Positions 17,495 to 27,811 of a DNA stretch of 64,000 nucleotides are shown here, piece by piece. Position 1 is the stretch's first letter. Each line of letters begins with the position of its first letter. Source of the stretch: Alteromonas sp. RKMC-009 (GTDB lineage Bacteria; Pseudomonadota; Gammaproteobacteria; Enterobacterales; Alteromonadaceae); assembly GCF_003584565.2 (NCBI RefSeq), contig NZ_CP031010.1, positions 4,402,001 to 4,466,000 on the forward strand, written 5' to 3'. The notes under the pieces were generated by a model. It worked only from the letters and a program-made list of their open reading frames with translations. It was not told the origin of the DNA and did not search any database. Position numbers and translations under genes: made by a program.

Positions 17495-18811
17495 TTACTT
17501 TCTTCTGAACTGGCGGAAACCGAACAGGCTCATCGCCAGCATGGCCAGAGTCGCTGGTTCTGGTACGTTTATACCACCGCCGACAGTGGTTGTAACAGGG
17601 GTTTGAACCACACCGTAACTCCCTCCGGCACTGAAGGAAACACCCGTTACGAATGCAGTAGGATCTGTGGGGTCCAGCATCAGGTTTTCATCGATTCCCT
17701 GAATTGTGAAGCTGCTTACCGGAAAGTCGAATGTGAATGTTTGTCCGGCAAGCAATGCCACCGTTTCTTCAAGGCCGAACTCATTGATGAACACGACTTC
17801 GTAACCGTCACCATCATTAACGCTGAGTAAGGTAGGTGCAGTTACACTGGCAAACAAACCGCCGCCTGTTGCCGTGTAGGTGTAGCCGGTTGATACATCA
17901 GGATCGATCCAGATTGTTTCGTTCGCTTCAACTTCTGGCAGCACAAAAACAAATCCGCCATTAGCGTCTGTAGGGTTGCTGGGATCAGGCATTAACGGAG
18001 TGAATTCAGAGCTGCCACTTTCACTTTCAAAATTACCGAAGCTACTCAGGTAAATTGTTGTATCGTAAGCACTGTCACTGGCATCTGCCAGCAGCATCGT
18101 AAAGGTATTTCCAGTACTCCCCGGTGTTACCGGGATATCGAAGCGAAGTAAAGGGATACCATTTGGCGCCAGCATACCATCCAGCTCAGTACCGCTGATG
18201 TTCGCAAAATCAGGGTGGTTGATAGTGATAGGATAGAGCGGGTCACCGGCAACCGCGCCGGAAAGCTGTGCACCGGCTACGTTTTCATCGTTCAGTAACA
18301 ATGCAAAACCGTCAACGAATGATGAGCTCACATACTCAGGATATTCTTCAGAACCAAAAGCAGCAACAAAGGAAATGGTATCAACATTACTGTCTACATC
18401 GAACGTGATATTCAATTCTACAGGATCACGATGCACCGACTGCCCTGTGATTTCACTTAAAATCGCGTTTTGTGCGCTGCTGGCACTCGTTCCCCATCCG
18501 GTGGAAAAGTTATTTCTGGTATTCGGACCGGATTCATAATCAGCTACGTTACCGGTACTGAACACCAGGCCACCCTCACCGGCCAGTCCGTATGTCCCAT
18601 CTGAGTTGGTAAATGTACCTGACTGACCAGATACGCCGGTTAAGCTGGAGCTGGTTACTGTCAAACCTGAATTTGGAATGATAAGCGCGTCTGTAAGTAC
18701 AGATGCATCGTTTTCTACAGAGATTGCAATTGCATTAGCCGCAGAAGATAAGAGTGCAGTGCTAACTGCTAAAGCAAGTACGCTTGTTTTGATGAATTTT
18801 GAAGAGTCCAT
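17495..18811 (-). CDS. PEP-CTERM protein with choice-of-anchor L domain
   Basis: This 438-residue secreted protein has an N-terminal signal peptide (ALAVSTALLSSAANA). Residues about 30-280 form a choice-of-anchor L domain: VENDASVLTDALIIPNSG, the GLAGEGGLVFSTGNVADY block and the FVAAFGSEEYPEYVSSSFVDGFALLLN block. The C-terminus is a PEP-CTERM sorting signal: VPEPATLAMLAMSLFGFRQFRRK, that is, the PEP motif, a hydrophobic helix and a basic tail. Such proteins are processed by an exosortase and linked with exopolysaccharide or biofilm surfaces. No exosortase is in this window. The start has an upstream gap of 330 bases in which only an inverted repeat stands out. Confidence 0.9.
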   Translation of the reverse strand: MDSSKFIKTSVLALAVSTALLSSAANAIAISVENDASVLTDALIIPNSGLTVTSSSLTGVSGQSGTFTNSDGTYGLAGEGGLVFSTGNVADYESGPNTRNNFSTGWGTSASSAQNAILSEITGQSVHRDPVELNITFDVDSNVDTISFVAAFGSEEYPEYVSSSFVDGFALLLNDENVAGAQLSGAVAGDPLYPITINHPDFANISGTELDGMLAPNGIPLLRFDIPVTPGSTGNTFTMLLADASDSAYDTTIYLSSFGNFESESGSSEFTPLMPDPSNPTDANGGFVFVLPEVEANETIWIDPDVSTGYTYTATGGGLFASVTAPTLLSVNDGDGYEVVFINEFGLEETVALLAGQTFTFDFPVSSFTIQGIDENLMLDPTDPTAFVTGVSFSAGGSYGVVQTPVTTTVGGGINVPEPATLAMLAMSLFGFRQFRRK

Positions 18812-18891
18812 AATCTGGCCTTAAGTTGTTCCATAACACACTGAATCGTCAGCAATTCGAAAATCAATTCAGTTTTAGCAAAATAAATACC

Positions 18892-18911
18892 ATTTCATAA
18901 CCCTATGAAAT
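18892..18911. repeat. perfect inverted repeat upstream of PEP-CTERM gene
   Basis: ATTTCATA and TATGAAAT are separated by four bases, about 80 bases before the PEP-CTERM start codon. The position and symmetry fit an operator, and there is no T-run to suggest termination. Confidence 0.4.
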
Positions 18912-19096
18912 TACTGAGCTTAATGAATTAAGTGAAAATTAATGTAAAGAATACAAACAGTAAAAAAGTACTAGTTATCACTGTAGTCAATCCGTTACTT
19001 AAAATCTTGCTCGTATGAAATGCAGGCTATTGCAGAGAGGCCGTATATCAGAACAGTTAGTCAGCTAACATGGAAGAGTTGGGGAAAAGAGGAAAA

Positions 19097-19121
19097 CGGG
19101 CAAAGCTCACGGCTTTACCCG
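19097..19121 (-). terminator. terminator after tldD
   Basis: On the minus strand CGGGTAAAGC - CGTGA - GCTTTGCCCG (10-bp stem with one G-U) is followed by GTTTTCCTCTTTTCC. It lies 21 bases past the tldD stop and probably ends the mre-to-tldD transcript. Confidence 0.75.
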
Positions 19122-19141
19122 CATCAATGTGGATTCTGAGG

Positions 19142-20584
19142 TTATGCAGTACCACCTACGGTGAGTTCATCCACCTTCAGCGTTGGCTGACCAACGCCAA
19201 CCGGCACGGACTGGCCGTCTTTACCGCACACACCGACACCGCGATCCAGCGCCACATCATTGCCGATCATGGAAATTTTCTGCATGACTTCCGGGCCATT
19301 GCCAATAAGGGTAGCGCCTTTTACCGGCGCAGTAATTTTTCCGTTCTCGATCAGATAAGCCTCTGCGCTGGAAAACACAAACTTACCGGATGTAATATCT
19401 ACCTGACCACCGGCGAAGTTCGGTGCGTAAATACCTTTGTCGATTGACGCGATAATCTCCTGCGGATCGTGCTCACCGGCCATCATGTACGTATTGGTCA
19501 TACGTGGCATGGGCAGGTGCGCGAAGGACTCACGGCGTCCGTTTCCGGTTGGGCTCACACCCATCAGACGGGCATTCATTTTATCCTGCATGTAACCTTT
19601 CAGGATGCCGTCTTCAATCAGTACATTATGTGCTGACGGCGTGCCCTCATCATCTACAGACAGAGAGCCACGGCGGTCAGCCATTGTGCCGTCATCTACC
19701 ACTGTGACCCCTTTAGCAGCTACACGCTCGCCTATACGGCCGCTGAAAGTAGATGCACCTTTACGGTTGAAGTCACCTTCCAGACCATGGCCTACCGCTT
19801 CATGAAGCAGCACACCCGGCCAGCCGTTACCTAACACCACCGGCATGGTCCCGGCAGGGCTGGCGATCGCCTCCATATTCACCCGCGCCATGTGCAGTGC
19901 TTCATCGGCCAGAGTCTCGTAATAAGGCCGGCCGTCTTTATCTGTGGTGAAGAAGTCATATGAGTGGCGTCCACCGGCGCCGGCACTGCCACGCTCCCTG
20001 CGGTCGCCTTTTTCCATCAGTACCGAGCAGTTCAGACGCACCAGGGGACGAATATCTGCCGCCAGGGTGCCATCAGTCGCAGCCACCAGTACTTCTTCAT
20101 ACACGCCGCTTAAGCTCACTACCACCTGATTAATACCGGGCTCTTTTTGACGGATGTAAGCGTCCACCGATTTTAACAGCGCAATTTTTTCAGCGTCCTG
20201 CATGGCAAGCAACGGATTGTTGTCTTTGTAACGGCTGATATAGCTGCCGGTTTCCAGTGACTGAACATGATGTTTACCACCGGAAGGTGCAATCGTACGC
20301 GCTGCGCGGCAGGCGTCCAGCAGAGCCGTTTCATTGATGTCGTCAGAATATGCAAAACCTGTTTTTTCACCACTGACTGCACGCACACCCACACCACGCT
20401 CGATGTTGTAACTGCCGTCTTTGATGATGCCGTCTTCCAGCACCCAGCTTTCATGCTGGCTGGACTGAAAATACAGGTCAGCATAGTCATTGTCATGGTG
20501 ATAAATTTCACCCAGCGCTTTTTCCAGCGATGACAAATCAAGGCCTGAATCTGTAAGCAGATGCGTTTTTACGTTATTAAACAA
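19142..20584 (-). CDS. tldD: TldD metalloprotease
   Basis: TldD is the catalytic subunit of the TldD-TldE protease that matures or degrades short unfolded peptides. The 480-residue product shows the HExxxH zinc motif at residues 261-266 ([13 protein letters not shown]), the [19 protein letters not shown] block and the C-terminal [29 protein letters not shown] block. It is the last gene of a minus-strand run and overlaps the nitrilase gene by 8 bases. Confidence 0.97.
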   Translation of the reverse strand: MFNNVKTHLLTDSGLDLSSLEKALGEIYHHDNDYADLYFQSSQHESWVLEDGIIKDGSYNIERGVGVRAVSGEKTGFAYSDDINETALLDACRAARTIAPSGGKHHVQSLETGSYISRYKDNNPLLAMQDAEKIALLKSVDAYIRQKEPGINQVVVSLSGVYEEVLVAATDGTLAADIRPLVRLNCSVLMEKGDRRERGSAGAGGRHSYDFFTTDKDGRPYYETLADEALHMARVNMEAIASPAGTMPVVLGNGWPGVLLHEAVGHGLEGDFNRKGASTFSGRIGERVAAKGVTVVDDGTMADRRGSLSVDDEGTPSAHNVLIEDGILKGYMQDKMNARLMGVSPTGNGRRESFAHLPMPRMTNTYMMAGEHDPQEIIASIDKGIYAPNFAGGQVDITSGKFVFSSAEAYLIENGKITAPVKGATLIGNGPEVMQKISMIGNDVALDRGVGVCGKDGQSVPVGVGQPTLKVDELTVGGTA

Positions 20585-21401
20585 GTTGGCTCCTGAACCG
20601 GTTATGTTGGCTGACAGGCATATTCGCCTTCAACTTCACCCGATCGTTAATGTCTATTTTAGCACTTACCAGCCCGGTCTGTTCAGGCTCGCAGTCCAGA
20701 ACATCACCCCAGGGAGAAATCACCATACTGTGACCGTAGGTTTCGCGCTGGTTGGCATGAATGCCGGTTTGATTTGCGCCAGCCACAAAACACTGTTTTT
20801 CAATTGCCCGGCTACGCAAAAGCACTTCCCAGTGAGCTTCGCCGGTACGCTGCGTAAAAGCAGCAGGCAACACCAGAATATCGATGTCTCCCATTGCCGT
20901 AAATAAGCCGGGAAAGCGCACATCATAGCATACTGCCAGGCCAATACGCCCGACCTCAGTATCTGCCACCACCACCCGGCCGCCGGGTTTCGTGTATTTA
21001 GATTCCAGATAGGTACCGGTGCGGTCATTTACCGCCACATCGAAAAGGTGAATCTTCTGGTATTCGGTTATCAGTTCGCCATCCGGCGAATAAAACAGGC
21101 AGGAAGCTGTAAACAGGCTTTCCTCAGAGGTTTTGAGCGGAATAGTGCCACCAGCCAGATAGCACCGGTATTTTGCCGCCATAGCACTGAGTGCCTGTTG
21201 AATTGTGCCTTCACCTTTCGCTTCTGCGATAGTCAGTAATGTACCGTCACGGGTGCCGAAACAGGCGAAACACTCAGGCAGTACAACCAGACTGGTCACT
21301 TCGTCCGGGTCTGGCAGTAACGCAAGCTGAGATTCAACAAACTGTAAGTTCGCTTCGACATCCGGTCCGGATGTCATCTGTATTGCGACTACATTAACCA
21401 T
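20577..21401 (-). CDS. carbon-nitrogen hydrolase (Nit family)
   Basis: The enzyme has the nitrilase-superfamily triad: Glu43 ([11 protein letters not shown]), Lys115 ([11 protein letters not shown]) and Cys158 ([13 protein letters not shown]). The Nit1/NitFhit and bacterial YbeM-type branch, which it resembles, repairs deaminated glutathione, so that is a reasonable guess for its function. The 274-residue length is standard. It is cytoplasmic. It overlaps yhdP upstream and tldD downstream by 8 bases each, a layout common in gammaproteobacteria. Confidence 0.92.
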   Translation of the reverse strand: MVNVVAIQMTSGPDVEANLQFVESQLALLPDPDEVTSLVVLPECFACFGTRDGTLLTIAEAKGEGTIQQALSAMAAKYRCYLAGGTIPLKTSEESLFTASCLFYSPDGELITEYQKIHLFDVAVNDRTGTYLESKYTKPGGRVVVADTEVGRIGLAVCYDVRFPGLFTAMGDIDILVLPAAFTQRTGEAHWEVLLRSRAIEKQCFVAGANQTGIHANQRETYGHSMVISPWGDVLDCEPEQTGLVSAKIDINDRVKLKANMPVSQHNRFRSQLV

Positions 21402-24400
21402 TGTTTACCTCCAGTTTGATGCGCTCCATGTCCTGGTCTGTGATGGGATCATCCGGTGATGTTGCCGGCCGGGTTTTCGCCGGCAGTGCAACTTCTTTGC
21501 TGTCCCTGCCCACCTCTTCAAATACCGGTTCACTTAAGCTGCCGGTAACATGGTAGTTCACATTTGATATGACTTTCGCTGATGTTAACACCTGGTCCAG
21601 TGCCAGTGCAGCCAGTGCGGTTGGCGGTGTGGCAAGGAAGTACACCAGGATAGGCAGGTTGCCGGTGACGTTAGGCGAAAACACCACGTTGTAATTCAGC
21701 TGGTTTTCCACCAGATCCGTATAACCTTTGATGTTGATCTCACCGGCACCGCCATCAATTACGGTATCGCCGGTATACGCCTTGCCGTCAGCGATGGACA
21801 AGGTACCGCTCATATCATCATAAAAGAAGCCCTTCGCGAACACATCACGGAAATCCAGGCTCAGTTTACGCACCAGTGAATTCAGGCTGAATAGGGTAAA
21901 AATACGGGAGCCTTTATCACTGACTTCGCTGAGGTAACCGTCCGACAGAGACCACTCTACATCGCCTGTCAGGCTCTCCGCACTAAAATCCATGGGGGAT
22001 TTTGCCCAGCTTAAATCAAAGTTCATTCTGGCGCCTGAGTCTTTAATGCCGCTGTCGACGCCCCAGTTTTTCAGCATCAAGCCCACATCATCACTTTCCA
22101 GCGAACCACCCAGCAATGTGTTGTTGTCGTCGCCGTCAAAGACCCATTTTCCTTTTGCCGAAAACTTGCCATGCTTACTCACTGCACTGAGTTGCCGGAT
22201 ATCCAGACCAGACGTCGCTTTCGCCACATCCAGTGTTACCTCGCCTAAATCTTTGTCGAGGAATATGCATTGTTTACAATGGAAGTAGACCGGCGGTAAC
22301 GTATTCGCATCCCAGTTATGGGCCACGCCTTCATCTTCTGATTCCCAACTTTCAAAACGGATATAGTCAGCTTCAACGGCAACGCCCCGCGACAGCCAGT
22401 CATCATACAAATTCACCGTCGCTCTGGCTTCCGTGGCGTTAATATCCAGCATCCAGTTATTGTTTTGCTGCTTGGTGGTAATTTTAGCGTTGTGCAGATT
22501 CTGACCGGCAATTACCAGGTTACCGGCATTAACAAAAATACGTTCCGGCACAGAAAATAACGCGTTTTTCTGCGTACCGGATTCGCCGCCACTGCCCATG
22601 CCGCTTACCAGTAACTCGATGGTTTTGTACCAGTCCGTCACATTCACGACATCCATGGCGGCAGAAATACTGAAACCTATGCCCATGCCTACAAAGTCGC
22701 TGTCACCCAAAGCCAGGTGGGCGCGGGAAAACTGCATTTCCTGATGAGGCAGTACACCTTCAAAGCGCACATCATCCCCCAAGCTGGCTTTCACCGTTGA
22801 GGCTTGCTCATTCCCTTCACTGATCACATTGAACAGTAAATCACTGTCTGCGGTTTTAGCAAAAGGAGCTGGTAACTTTGAACTAAGGCCGGTTAATGGC
22901 GTAGTGATATTCGCACGGTAGCTGAATCCTTCCGGCGGAATACGCAGTGCCACAACGGCCTGCCAGTGGGCATCACCGGATAAATAAGTGTCGAAGTCCG
23001 GGTTGAACTCAGCCAGCAGAGGATTAATATTCCAGGTACCATCCAGCGACAGGTCCACCAGATAATCTTCATCTTCCTGCTTGCCGTCAAAAGATAACCT
23101 CACCGGCTGCCCGAGCAATGATGCCTCTAAATCAGTGAACTGCACCTTTTCGTTTTCAAAGCTGACTTTACCGGTAGCGCCGGCAAAATCCATTTTTACG
23201 CTGCTCACGTGAACATCGTTCCCGGGCAGGGTCACTTCTCCCCGGGCAATAACCTGGTTACTGTCGAAAGGAATTTCAAGATGTAAGCCGGCAGACAGGT
23301 CTCCCTTTATCTGCACATCTTTTTCCAGTAATCGTCCCAGCGAACCGGATAAACTGCTCTGCAGCATAAGTGAAGTGACATCCGCCCCTGTTGCTTTACC
23401 TGTGGCATCGATAATCACTTTTGAGTCGCCCCGTAAGGCAGGGATCACAGCAGTCATATCACTTACAGCAACACCACCAAGTGTGCCGCCCGGACTGTGC
23501 ATAGTCAGGCTGTCGTTCTCGAACAATAAAGTAAGGTCCAGCCCTTCCAGTGGCAGCCAGTCATCAGAGAAGCGGAAGGTGCTGCCGTTTACCTGTACTT
23601 TTGCCTGAAAAACCCCTTCATTGCCGCTGAAAGGAAACTCTGCCGGCTTACCCTGCCAGAGTATAGTGGCCCCTTCTATTTGCCCCGGCCCGACGAAAGC
23701 GCGGTTGAGAAAAGCCGTTGTGTTCTTGCCAATTACCGGACCGGGCAACAGGTGCTGTATATCTTTTACCGGACGGGACGCGATGTCAGCACTTACCGAC
23801 AACTCCCGTGATGTGGTATCAAAGCGGAATGCCGGTTGAAACGATAGTTTATCCGACTGCACATCCAGTTTGTGGCTCTGGACAACCCAGTGATTGCCGT
23901 CATCAAGGGACTGCCGGTAAACAAACACTTTCCCTCTCAGCTTGCTTACCTTCACTGATTCCGGTAGCAAATTATCGATGTCCAGGGTGCTGTCATCTGC
24001 AGATAACAACACCACACCTTGTTTCTTATGCCAGAAAATATCCATGTCGAGGTGAGAAAGCCCGGGTACATAGCCATCCTGATCCCAACTCACGTCAATG
24101 AGTTTTGCTGCCAGGTCGAACCCTTTCGGCTGCAGTTTTACCTGTAGTGTAGCCAATTGCCCACCCGGGTTGATATCGCGGATATTGTCATCGGCGGTAT
24201 CGTCTGTGAACAGGGGTAATAACACCAGAAAAGGGTTCACCGGTGCCGGCTTCACCGTATTCACCAGTAATTCATTATCCGATACGGTCCCTACCAGATC
24301 TGTGACCAGGCTCTGATCGTTGGCATCAAAAATGAGCTGATCAACACGGAAATGCCATTTGTCTTTAACCGGTTGCGCCTGAATGCTGCCGCCGCGGATC

Positions 24401-25260
24401 CCCGAGTTAAACACCAGCGCATCGTCGCCACCCCACGCCAGCTTACTTTCGTGGAATTCGGTATAAAACGCACTGAAGTGACTTTCTTTTACTTCCGCCC
24501 AGACTTCAAAATTCGCCCGGCTTTCACGCAACGGACGACGTGTTGCCAGCAAGCCGCTAACCCAGGGAGAAATATCCAAATCTTCTGCACGGGCATACAT
24601 CACGCCATCCAGTGAATCAGGGGTACCGGTGAGATCGAGAATAAAAGAAGCCGAGTTATTTGCCAGTTCTTGTACCCGCACAGCGCCGGTGCCCTGGTGA
24701 CGCCGGTCTTTGTTGATCCAGCTCAGTGATTCCAGTTGCAGTACTTCCCGCTCATTATTGCGGGTAATCGCAACCTCACCGTCAGTAAGTGAGAAGCGCT
24801 GTAATTGCTCAAGGAAAAGGCTTTTGAGGGCATCGACGACAGGAAAATCACTCTCGCCGGCACCGTCAAGACGGTCGGCATCGATTTCGAGTGTCAGTGC
24901 GTCCAGAGTAAAGGCATTGGAAGACAACATCCGTAAGCGCAGGCTTTCCCAGAAGTCGATTTCCATGTGGACTTGTTTAATGCCCAGCGCCACCGGAGAA
25001 GAGTCGCCGTTGGCGAGCACCACATCATTCAATACGATGCTGGGGCCTGATTTTTCCCAGTCAGCCTGAACGCTGCCGATTTTTAGTTCGACACCGTATT
25101 TTTCACTGACATAGTCTTCGAGCAGGTATTTTTTATGGTCGATATGAGGCAATGCGTAGCGCATAACGCTCAGCATGACAGCAAACAACACTAAAAAGAC
25201 TGCCAGCAGCATCCACAGCTTTTTTACCAGCCAGATGGCTACCTTACCTGCTTTACTCAC
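21394..25260 (-). CDS. yhdP: YhdP-family AsmA-like envelope protein
   Basis: This 1288-residue protein has one N-terminal transmembrane helix (WMLLAVFLVLFAVMLSVM) and then a very long periplasmic region of beta-rich AsmA/VPS13-like repeats. The C-terminal AsmA_2 block includes IDGGAGEINIKGYTDLVENQLNY, written here in two parts around YTDLVENQLNY. In E. coli YhdP, TamB and YdbH together move phospholipids to the outer membrane. The length matches YhdP. It lies between rng (15 bases upstream) and the nitrilase gene. Confidence 0.94.
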   Translation of the reverse strand: MSKAGKVAIWLVKKLWMLLAVFLVLFAVMLSVMRYALPHIDHKKYLLEDYVSEKYGVELKIGSVQADWEKSGPSIVLNDVVLANGDSSPVALGIKQVHMEIDFWESLRLRMLSSNAFTLDALTLEIDADRLDGAGESDFPVVDALKSLFLEQLQRFSLTDGEVAITRNNEREVLQLESLSWINKDRRHQGTGAVRVQELANNSASFILDLTGTPDSLDGVMYARAEDLDISPWVSGLLATRRPLRESRANFEVWAEVKESHFSAFYTEFHESKLAWGGDDALVFNSGIRGGSIQAQPVKDKWHFRVDQLIFDANDQSLVTDLVGTVSDNELLVNTVKPAPVNPFLVLLPLFTDDTADDNIRDINPGGQLATLQVKLQPKGFDLAAKLIDVSWDQDGYVPGLSHLDMDIFWHKKQGVVLLSADDSTLDIDNLLPESVKVSKLRGKVFVYRQSLDDGNHWVVQSHKLDVQSDKLSFQPAFRFDTTSRELSVSADIASRPVKDIQHLLPGPVIGKNTTAFLNRAFVGPGQIEGATILWQGKPAEFPFSGNEGVFQAKVQVNGSTFRFSDDWLPLEGLDLTLLFENDSLTMHSPGGTLGGVAVSDMTAVIPALRGDSKVIIDATGKATGADVTSLMLQSSLSGSLGRLLEKDVQIKGDLSAGLHLEIPFDSNQVIARGEVTLPGNDVHVSSVKMDFAGATGKVSFENEKVQFTDLEASLLGQPVRLSFDGKQEDEDYLVDLSLDGTWNINPLLAEFNPDFDTYLSGDAHWQAVVALRIPPEGFSYRANITTPLTGLSSKLPAPFAKTADSDLLFNVISEGNEQASTVKASLGDDVRFEGVLPHQEMQFSRAHLALGDSDFVGMGIGFSISAAMDVVNVTDWYKTIELLVSGMGSGGESGTQKNALFSVPERIFVNAGNLVIAGQNLHNAKITTKQQNNNWMLDINATEARATVNLYDDWLSRGVAVEADYIRFESWESEDEGVAHNWDANTLPPVYFHCKQCIFLDKDLGEVTLDVAKATSGLDIRQLSAVSKHGKFSAKGKWVFDGDDNNTLLGGSLESDDVGLMLKNWGVDSGIKDSGARMNFDLSWAKSPMDFSAESLTGDVEWSLSDGYLSEVSDKGSRIFTLFSLNSLVRKLSLDFRDVFAKGFFYDDMSGTLSIADGKAYTGDTVIDGGAGEINIKGYTDLVENQLNYNVVFSPNVTGNLPILVYFLATPPTALAALALDQVLTSAKVISNVNYHVTGSLSEPVFEEVGRDSKEVALPAKTRPATSPDDPITDQDMERIKLEVNNG

Positions 25261-25275
25261 TTAACGGGCACCGCC

Positions 25276-26742
25276 TTACATCATGACTACGTCGTATTTA
25301 TCCTGGTTGTAAAGCGGCTCTGTCTGCACTTTAATCTGCTTAGACACAAACACTTCCAGCTCAGCCAGAACATGGGATTCTTCACCCAGCAGCGCATCGG
25401 CCACATTTGGCGAAGCATAAATAACAAATAATTCTGCGTCATAGGCACGGTTAACACGCACCACTTCACGCATAATTTCAAAGCAAATCGTCTCGATAGT
25501 TTTTACTGAGCCCCGGCCTTTACATACCGGGCACAGTCCGCACAGGGTATGCTCAAGACTTTCGCGGGTGCGCTTACGGGTCATTTCAATCAGGCCCAGC
25601 GAGGTAAACCCGTGAATATTAATCTTCGCCCGGTCTTTCACCGTTGCCGCTTCCAGACTATTTAAGACACGCCGTTTATGATCCGGTTCCGACATATCAA
25701 TAAAGTCGATGAGGATCATACCACCCAGATTGCGCAGCCTGAGTTGCCTTGCGATAGCCAGCGTGGCTTCAATGTTAGTATTGAAGATGGTCTCTTCCAG
25801 ATTGCGGTGACCGACAAACGCACCGGTATTAATATCGATGGTGGTCATTGCTTCTGTCTGATCGATAATGAGATAACCGCCGGATTTAAGATCGACCCTG
25901 CGATCTAACGCCCGCTGTATTTCATTTTCAACATCATACAGGTCAAAAATGGGCCGGTCGCCACGGTAGTACTCCAGTTTGCTTTGCAGTTCGGGAACAT
26001 ATTCGGCGGTAAATTCCCCTAATTCCCTGAAAGATAAATTGGAGTCAATACGGATACGGTCCAGCTCAGTGCCAACAAAGTCCCGCAGCACCCGGCGGGC
26101 CAGGGGTAAATCCTCATACATGATGTGCTGCTTCTTGCGGCCCATCCGTTGTTTGATTTTATTCCACAACCGGCGCAGAAAAGCCGCGTCGGAAGAGAGT
26201 TCCTGCTGTGACACACCCTCTGCGGCGGTTCGCAAGATAAAGCCGCCTTCATCGTCACAGTATTCTTGCACGAGGTTCTTCAGTCGCTCACGCTCAGCTT
26301 CGTCTTCAATGCGCTGGCTCACGCCAACATGGGTGACGCTGGGCATGAAGACCAGATAGCGTGACGGGATTGTGATGTCGGTAGTCAGCCGCGCGCCTTT
26401 CGTACCGATGGGATCTTTCACCACCTGCACAATAATGTCCTGACCGTCACGCACCAGCTCGCGGATATCCCGCTTTTGCAGCTGACTGCTGGATACCTCA
26501 TCAACAATTTCATTGTGGACAACGATGTCTGATGCATGCAAAAAAGCGGCTTTATCCAGACCGATATCCACAAACGCTGCCTGCATGCCAGGTAGCACAC
26601 GGCTCACTTTCCCGCGGTAAATATTCCCCACCAGCCCTTTCTTGGTGTGCCGCTCTACGTGCACTTCCTGAAGGATACCGTTTTCGATTAATGCGACCCT
26701 GGATTCAGAGGGCGTTACGTTGATTAGCAGTTCTGCACTCAC
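25276..26742 (-). CDS. rng: RNase G
   Basis: RNase G is an endoribonuclease that processes the 5' end of 16S rRNA and decays some mRNAs. I place the start at the GTG at 26742 (product VSAELLINVTPSESRVAL), which overlaps the maf stop as GTGA and gives 488 residues, the E. coli length. The longer frame adds 10 residues without support. Visible features are the S1-like domain with GNIYRGKVSRVLPGMQAAFVDIG, the catalytic Asp residues in MTTIDINTG and MILIDFIDM, and the zinc-link CPVCKG. It is cytoplasmic. Confidence 0.97.
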   Translation of the reverse strand: MSAELLINVTPSESRVALIENGILQEVHVERHTKKGLVGNIYRGKVSRVLPGMQAAFVDIGLDKAAFLHASDIVVHNEIVDEVSSSQLQKRDIRELVRDGQDIIVQVVKDPIGTKGARLTTDITIPSRYLVFMPSVTHVGVSQRIEDEAERERLKNLVQEYCDDEGGFILRTAAEGVSQQELSSDAAFLRRLWNKIKQRMGRKKQHIMYEDLPLARRVLRDFVGTELDRIRIDSNLSFRELGEFTAEYVPELQSKLEYYRGDRPIFDLYDVENEIQRALDRRVDLKSGGYLIIDQTEAMTTIDINTGAFVGHRNLEETIFNTNIEATLAIARQLRLRNLGGMILIDFIDMSEPDHKRRVLNSLEAATVKDRAKINIHGFTSLGLIEMTRKRTRESLEHTLCGLCPVCKGRGSVKTIETICFEIMREVVRVNRAYDAELFVIYASPNVADALLGEESHVLAELEVFVSKQIKVQTEPLYNQDKYDVVMM

Positions 26743-27323
26743 GATGAAATTCCAAATTCTTTCAACAAACAACGGGTCTCGTACAATGGCAGACCAATCA
26801 CTGAACTCACACTGCCGGATACCGATCTGACAAACTGACCGCCAATGCCCTGAATGGCATAACTTCCGGCTTTATCTGCAGGTTCTCCTGTCTCCCAGTA
26901 TGCGGCAATATCGTCGTCGGTGACAGGGGCGAAAAGTACCTTTGTGCATACGCACAGTGTTTTTGATTTACCACCGCAATAAATACTCACGGCAGTCAGC
27001 ACTTCGTGTTCCTTGTCAGACAAAGCTCTGAGTGTAGCAAAACAATCATCACGGTCTGCCGGCTTACCTAACGGCCGGCCCTGAAAAGCAATGAGCGTAT
27101 CTGAAGCCAGCACCACATAAGACGAATCCGCATCTGCGTTCAGGCGCTCACTGGCAACCCTTGCCTTCTCAGCCGCCAACCGCGTCACCATGGTTTCGGG
27201 AGATTCTCCGTCGAGGGGAGACTCATCGATATCGACGGGAAACTGGCGATGGGCAAACCCCATCTGGTCAAGTAATGCAGTGCGGCGGGGAGAAGCTGAT
27301 GCCAGAATAAGTTGCGCTGACAT
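26739..27323 (-). CDS. Maf-family nucleotide pyrophosphatase
   Basis: The 194-residue protein belongs to the Maf/YhdE group, house-cleaning enzymes that hydrolyse dTTP, UTP and modified nucleotides. It has the N-terminal LASASPRRTALL motif, the catalytic LASDTLIAFQGRPLGKP segment and the GSYAIQGIGGQFV motif. It is encoded directly between mreD (8 bases upstream) and rng (4-base overlap), as in many gammaproteobacteria where it is called yhdE. Confidence 0.94.
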   Translation of the reverse strand: MSAQLILASASPRRTALLDQMGFAHRQFPVDIDESPLDGESPETMVTRLAAEKARVASERLNADADSSYVVLASDTLIAFQGRPLGKPADRDDCFATLRALSDKEHEVLTAVSIYCGGKSKTLCVCTKVLFAPVTDDDIAAYWETGEPADKAGSYAIQGIGGQFVRSVSGSVSSVIGLPLYETRCLLKEFGISS

Positions 27324-27331
27324 AACGCCTC

Positions 27332-27811
27332 CTAATTAATGTTAAGTTGTCTGCGTGCTTTACGGAGCAGCCAGAATATCCATGGCCATAAAATCATCGT
27401 ACTGAGGACTGGCCATAAATAGCTGAGCTGAAAAGGAATGCCGGTGAGAAGGTGCTGAAGCCAGAATAAAACGGTGTGATAGAGCGCACTGATAAGGCCA
27501 ATGATAATAGCCTGTTGCCACACCGAGTAGTTGCGTAAACGCTGATAATTAGCCGCCAGTGTAAATACTGATAAACTCAGGGAAAAACTGTGAATCCCCA
27601 GCGAGGTCCCCAGCAGAATATCCATGGCAATTCCTGCCATGAAGGCCACACCTACATTCACGCGGTGAGGCAATGCCATGGTCCAGTAAGCCAGCACAAT
27701 GAGCACCCAGTCCGGCCGGTAAATATCGACCTGGATAGGCAGAGGCACAATTTGTAAAACCAGTGCAATGAGTAAAGTGGCAATAATGGCAGAGTGGCGG
27801 GTCTTAATCAT
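27332..27811 (-). CDS. mreD: MreD, rod-shape membrane protein
   Basis: MreD is a small integral inner-membrane part of the elongasome. The start at 27811 is chosen because GGAGG lies 6 bases upstream and it leads straight into a hydrophobic N-terminus (MIKTRHSAIIATLLIALVL). The product has 159 residues with about five transmembrane segments. It overlaps the end of mreC by 8 bases. The longer frame from 27874 would run deep into mreC. Confidence 0.93.
   Translation of the reverse strand: MIKTRHSAIIATLLIALVLQIVPLPIQVDIYRPDWVLIVLAYWTMALPHRVNVGVAFMAGIAMDILLGTSLGIHSFSLSLSVFTLAANYQRLRNYSVWQQAIIIGLISALYHTVLFWLQHLLTGIPFQLSYLWPVLSTMILWPWIFWLLRKARRQLNIN

Larger units (their letters stand above)
18812..19141. 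other. 330-base gap: leader of PEP-CTERM gene and 3' end of tldD unit
   Basis: The gap is A/T-rich. It holds the inverted repeat at 18892-18911 and the tldD terminator at 19097-19121. I see no convincing gene in it. The plus-strand frame starting at 19070 is the reverse of tldD for most of its length. Confidence 0.6.

Noticed and set aside
24710..25069. Plus-strand open frame of 119 codons over yhdP
   Set aside because: It is the reverse of yhdP with low-complexity Ser/Arg composition typical of antisense frames.
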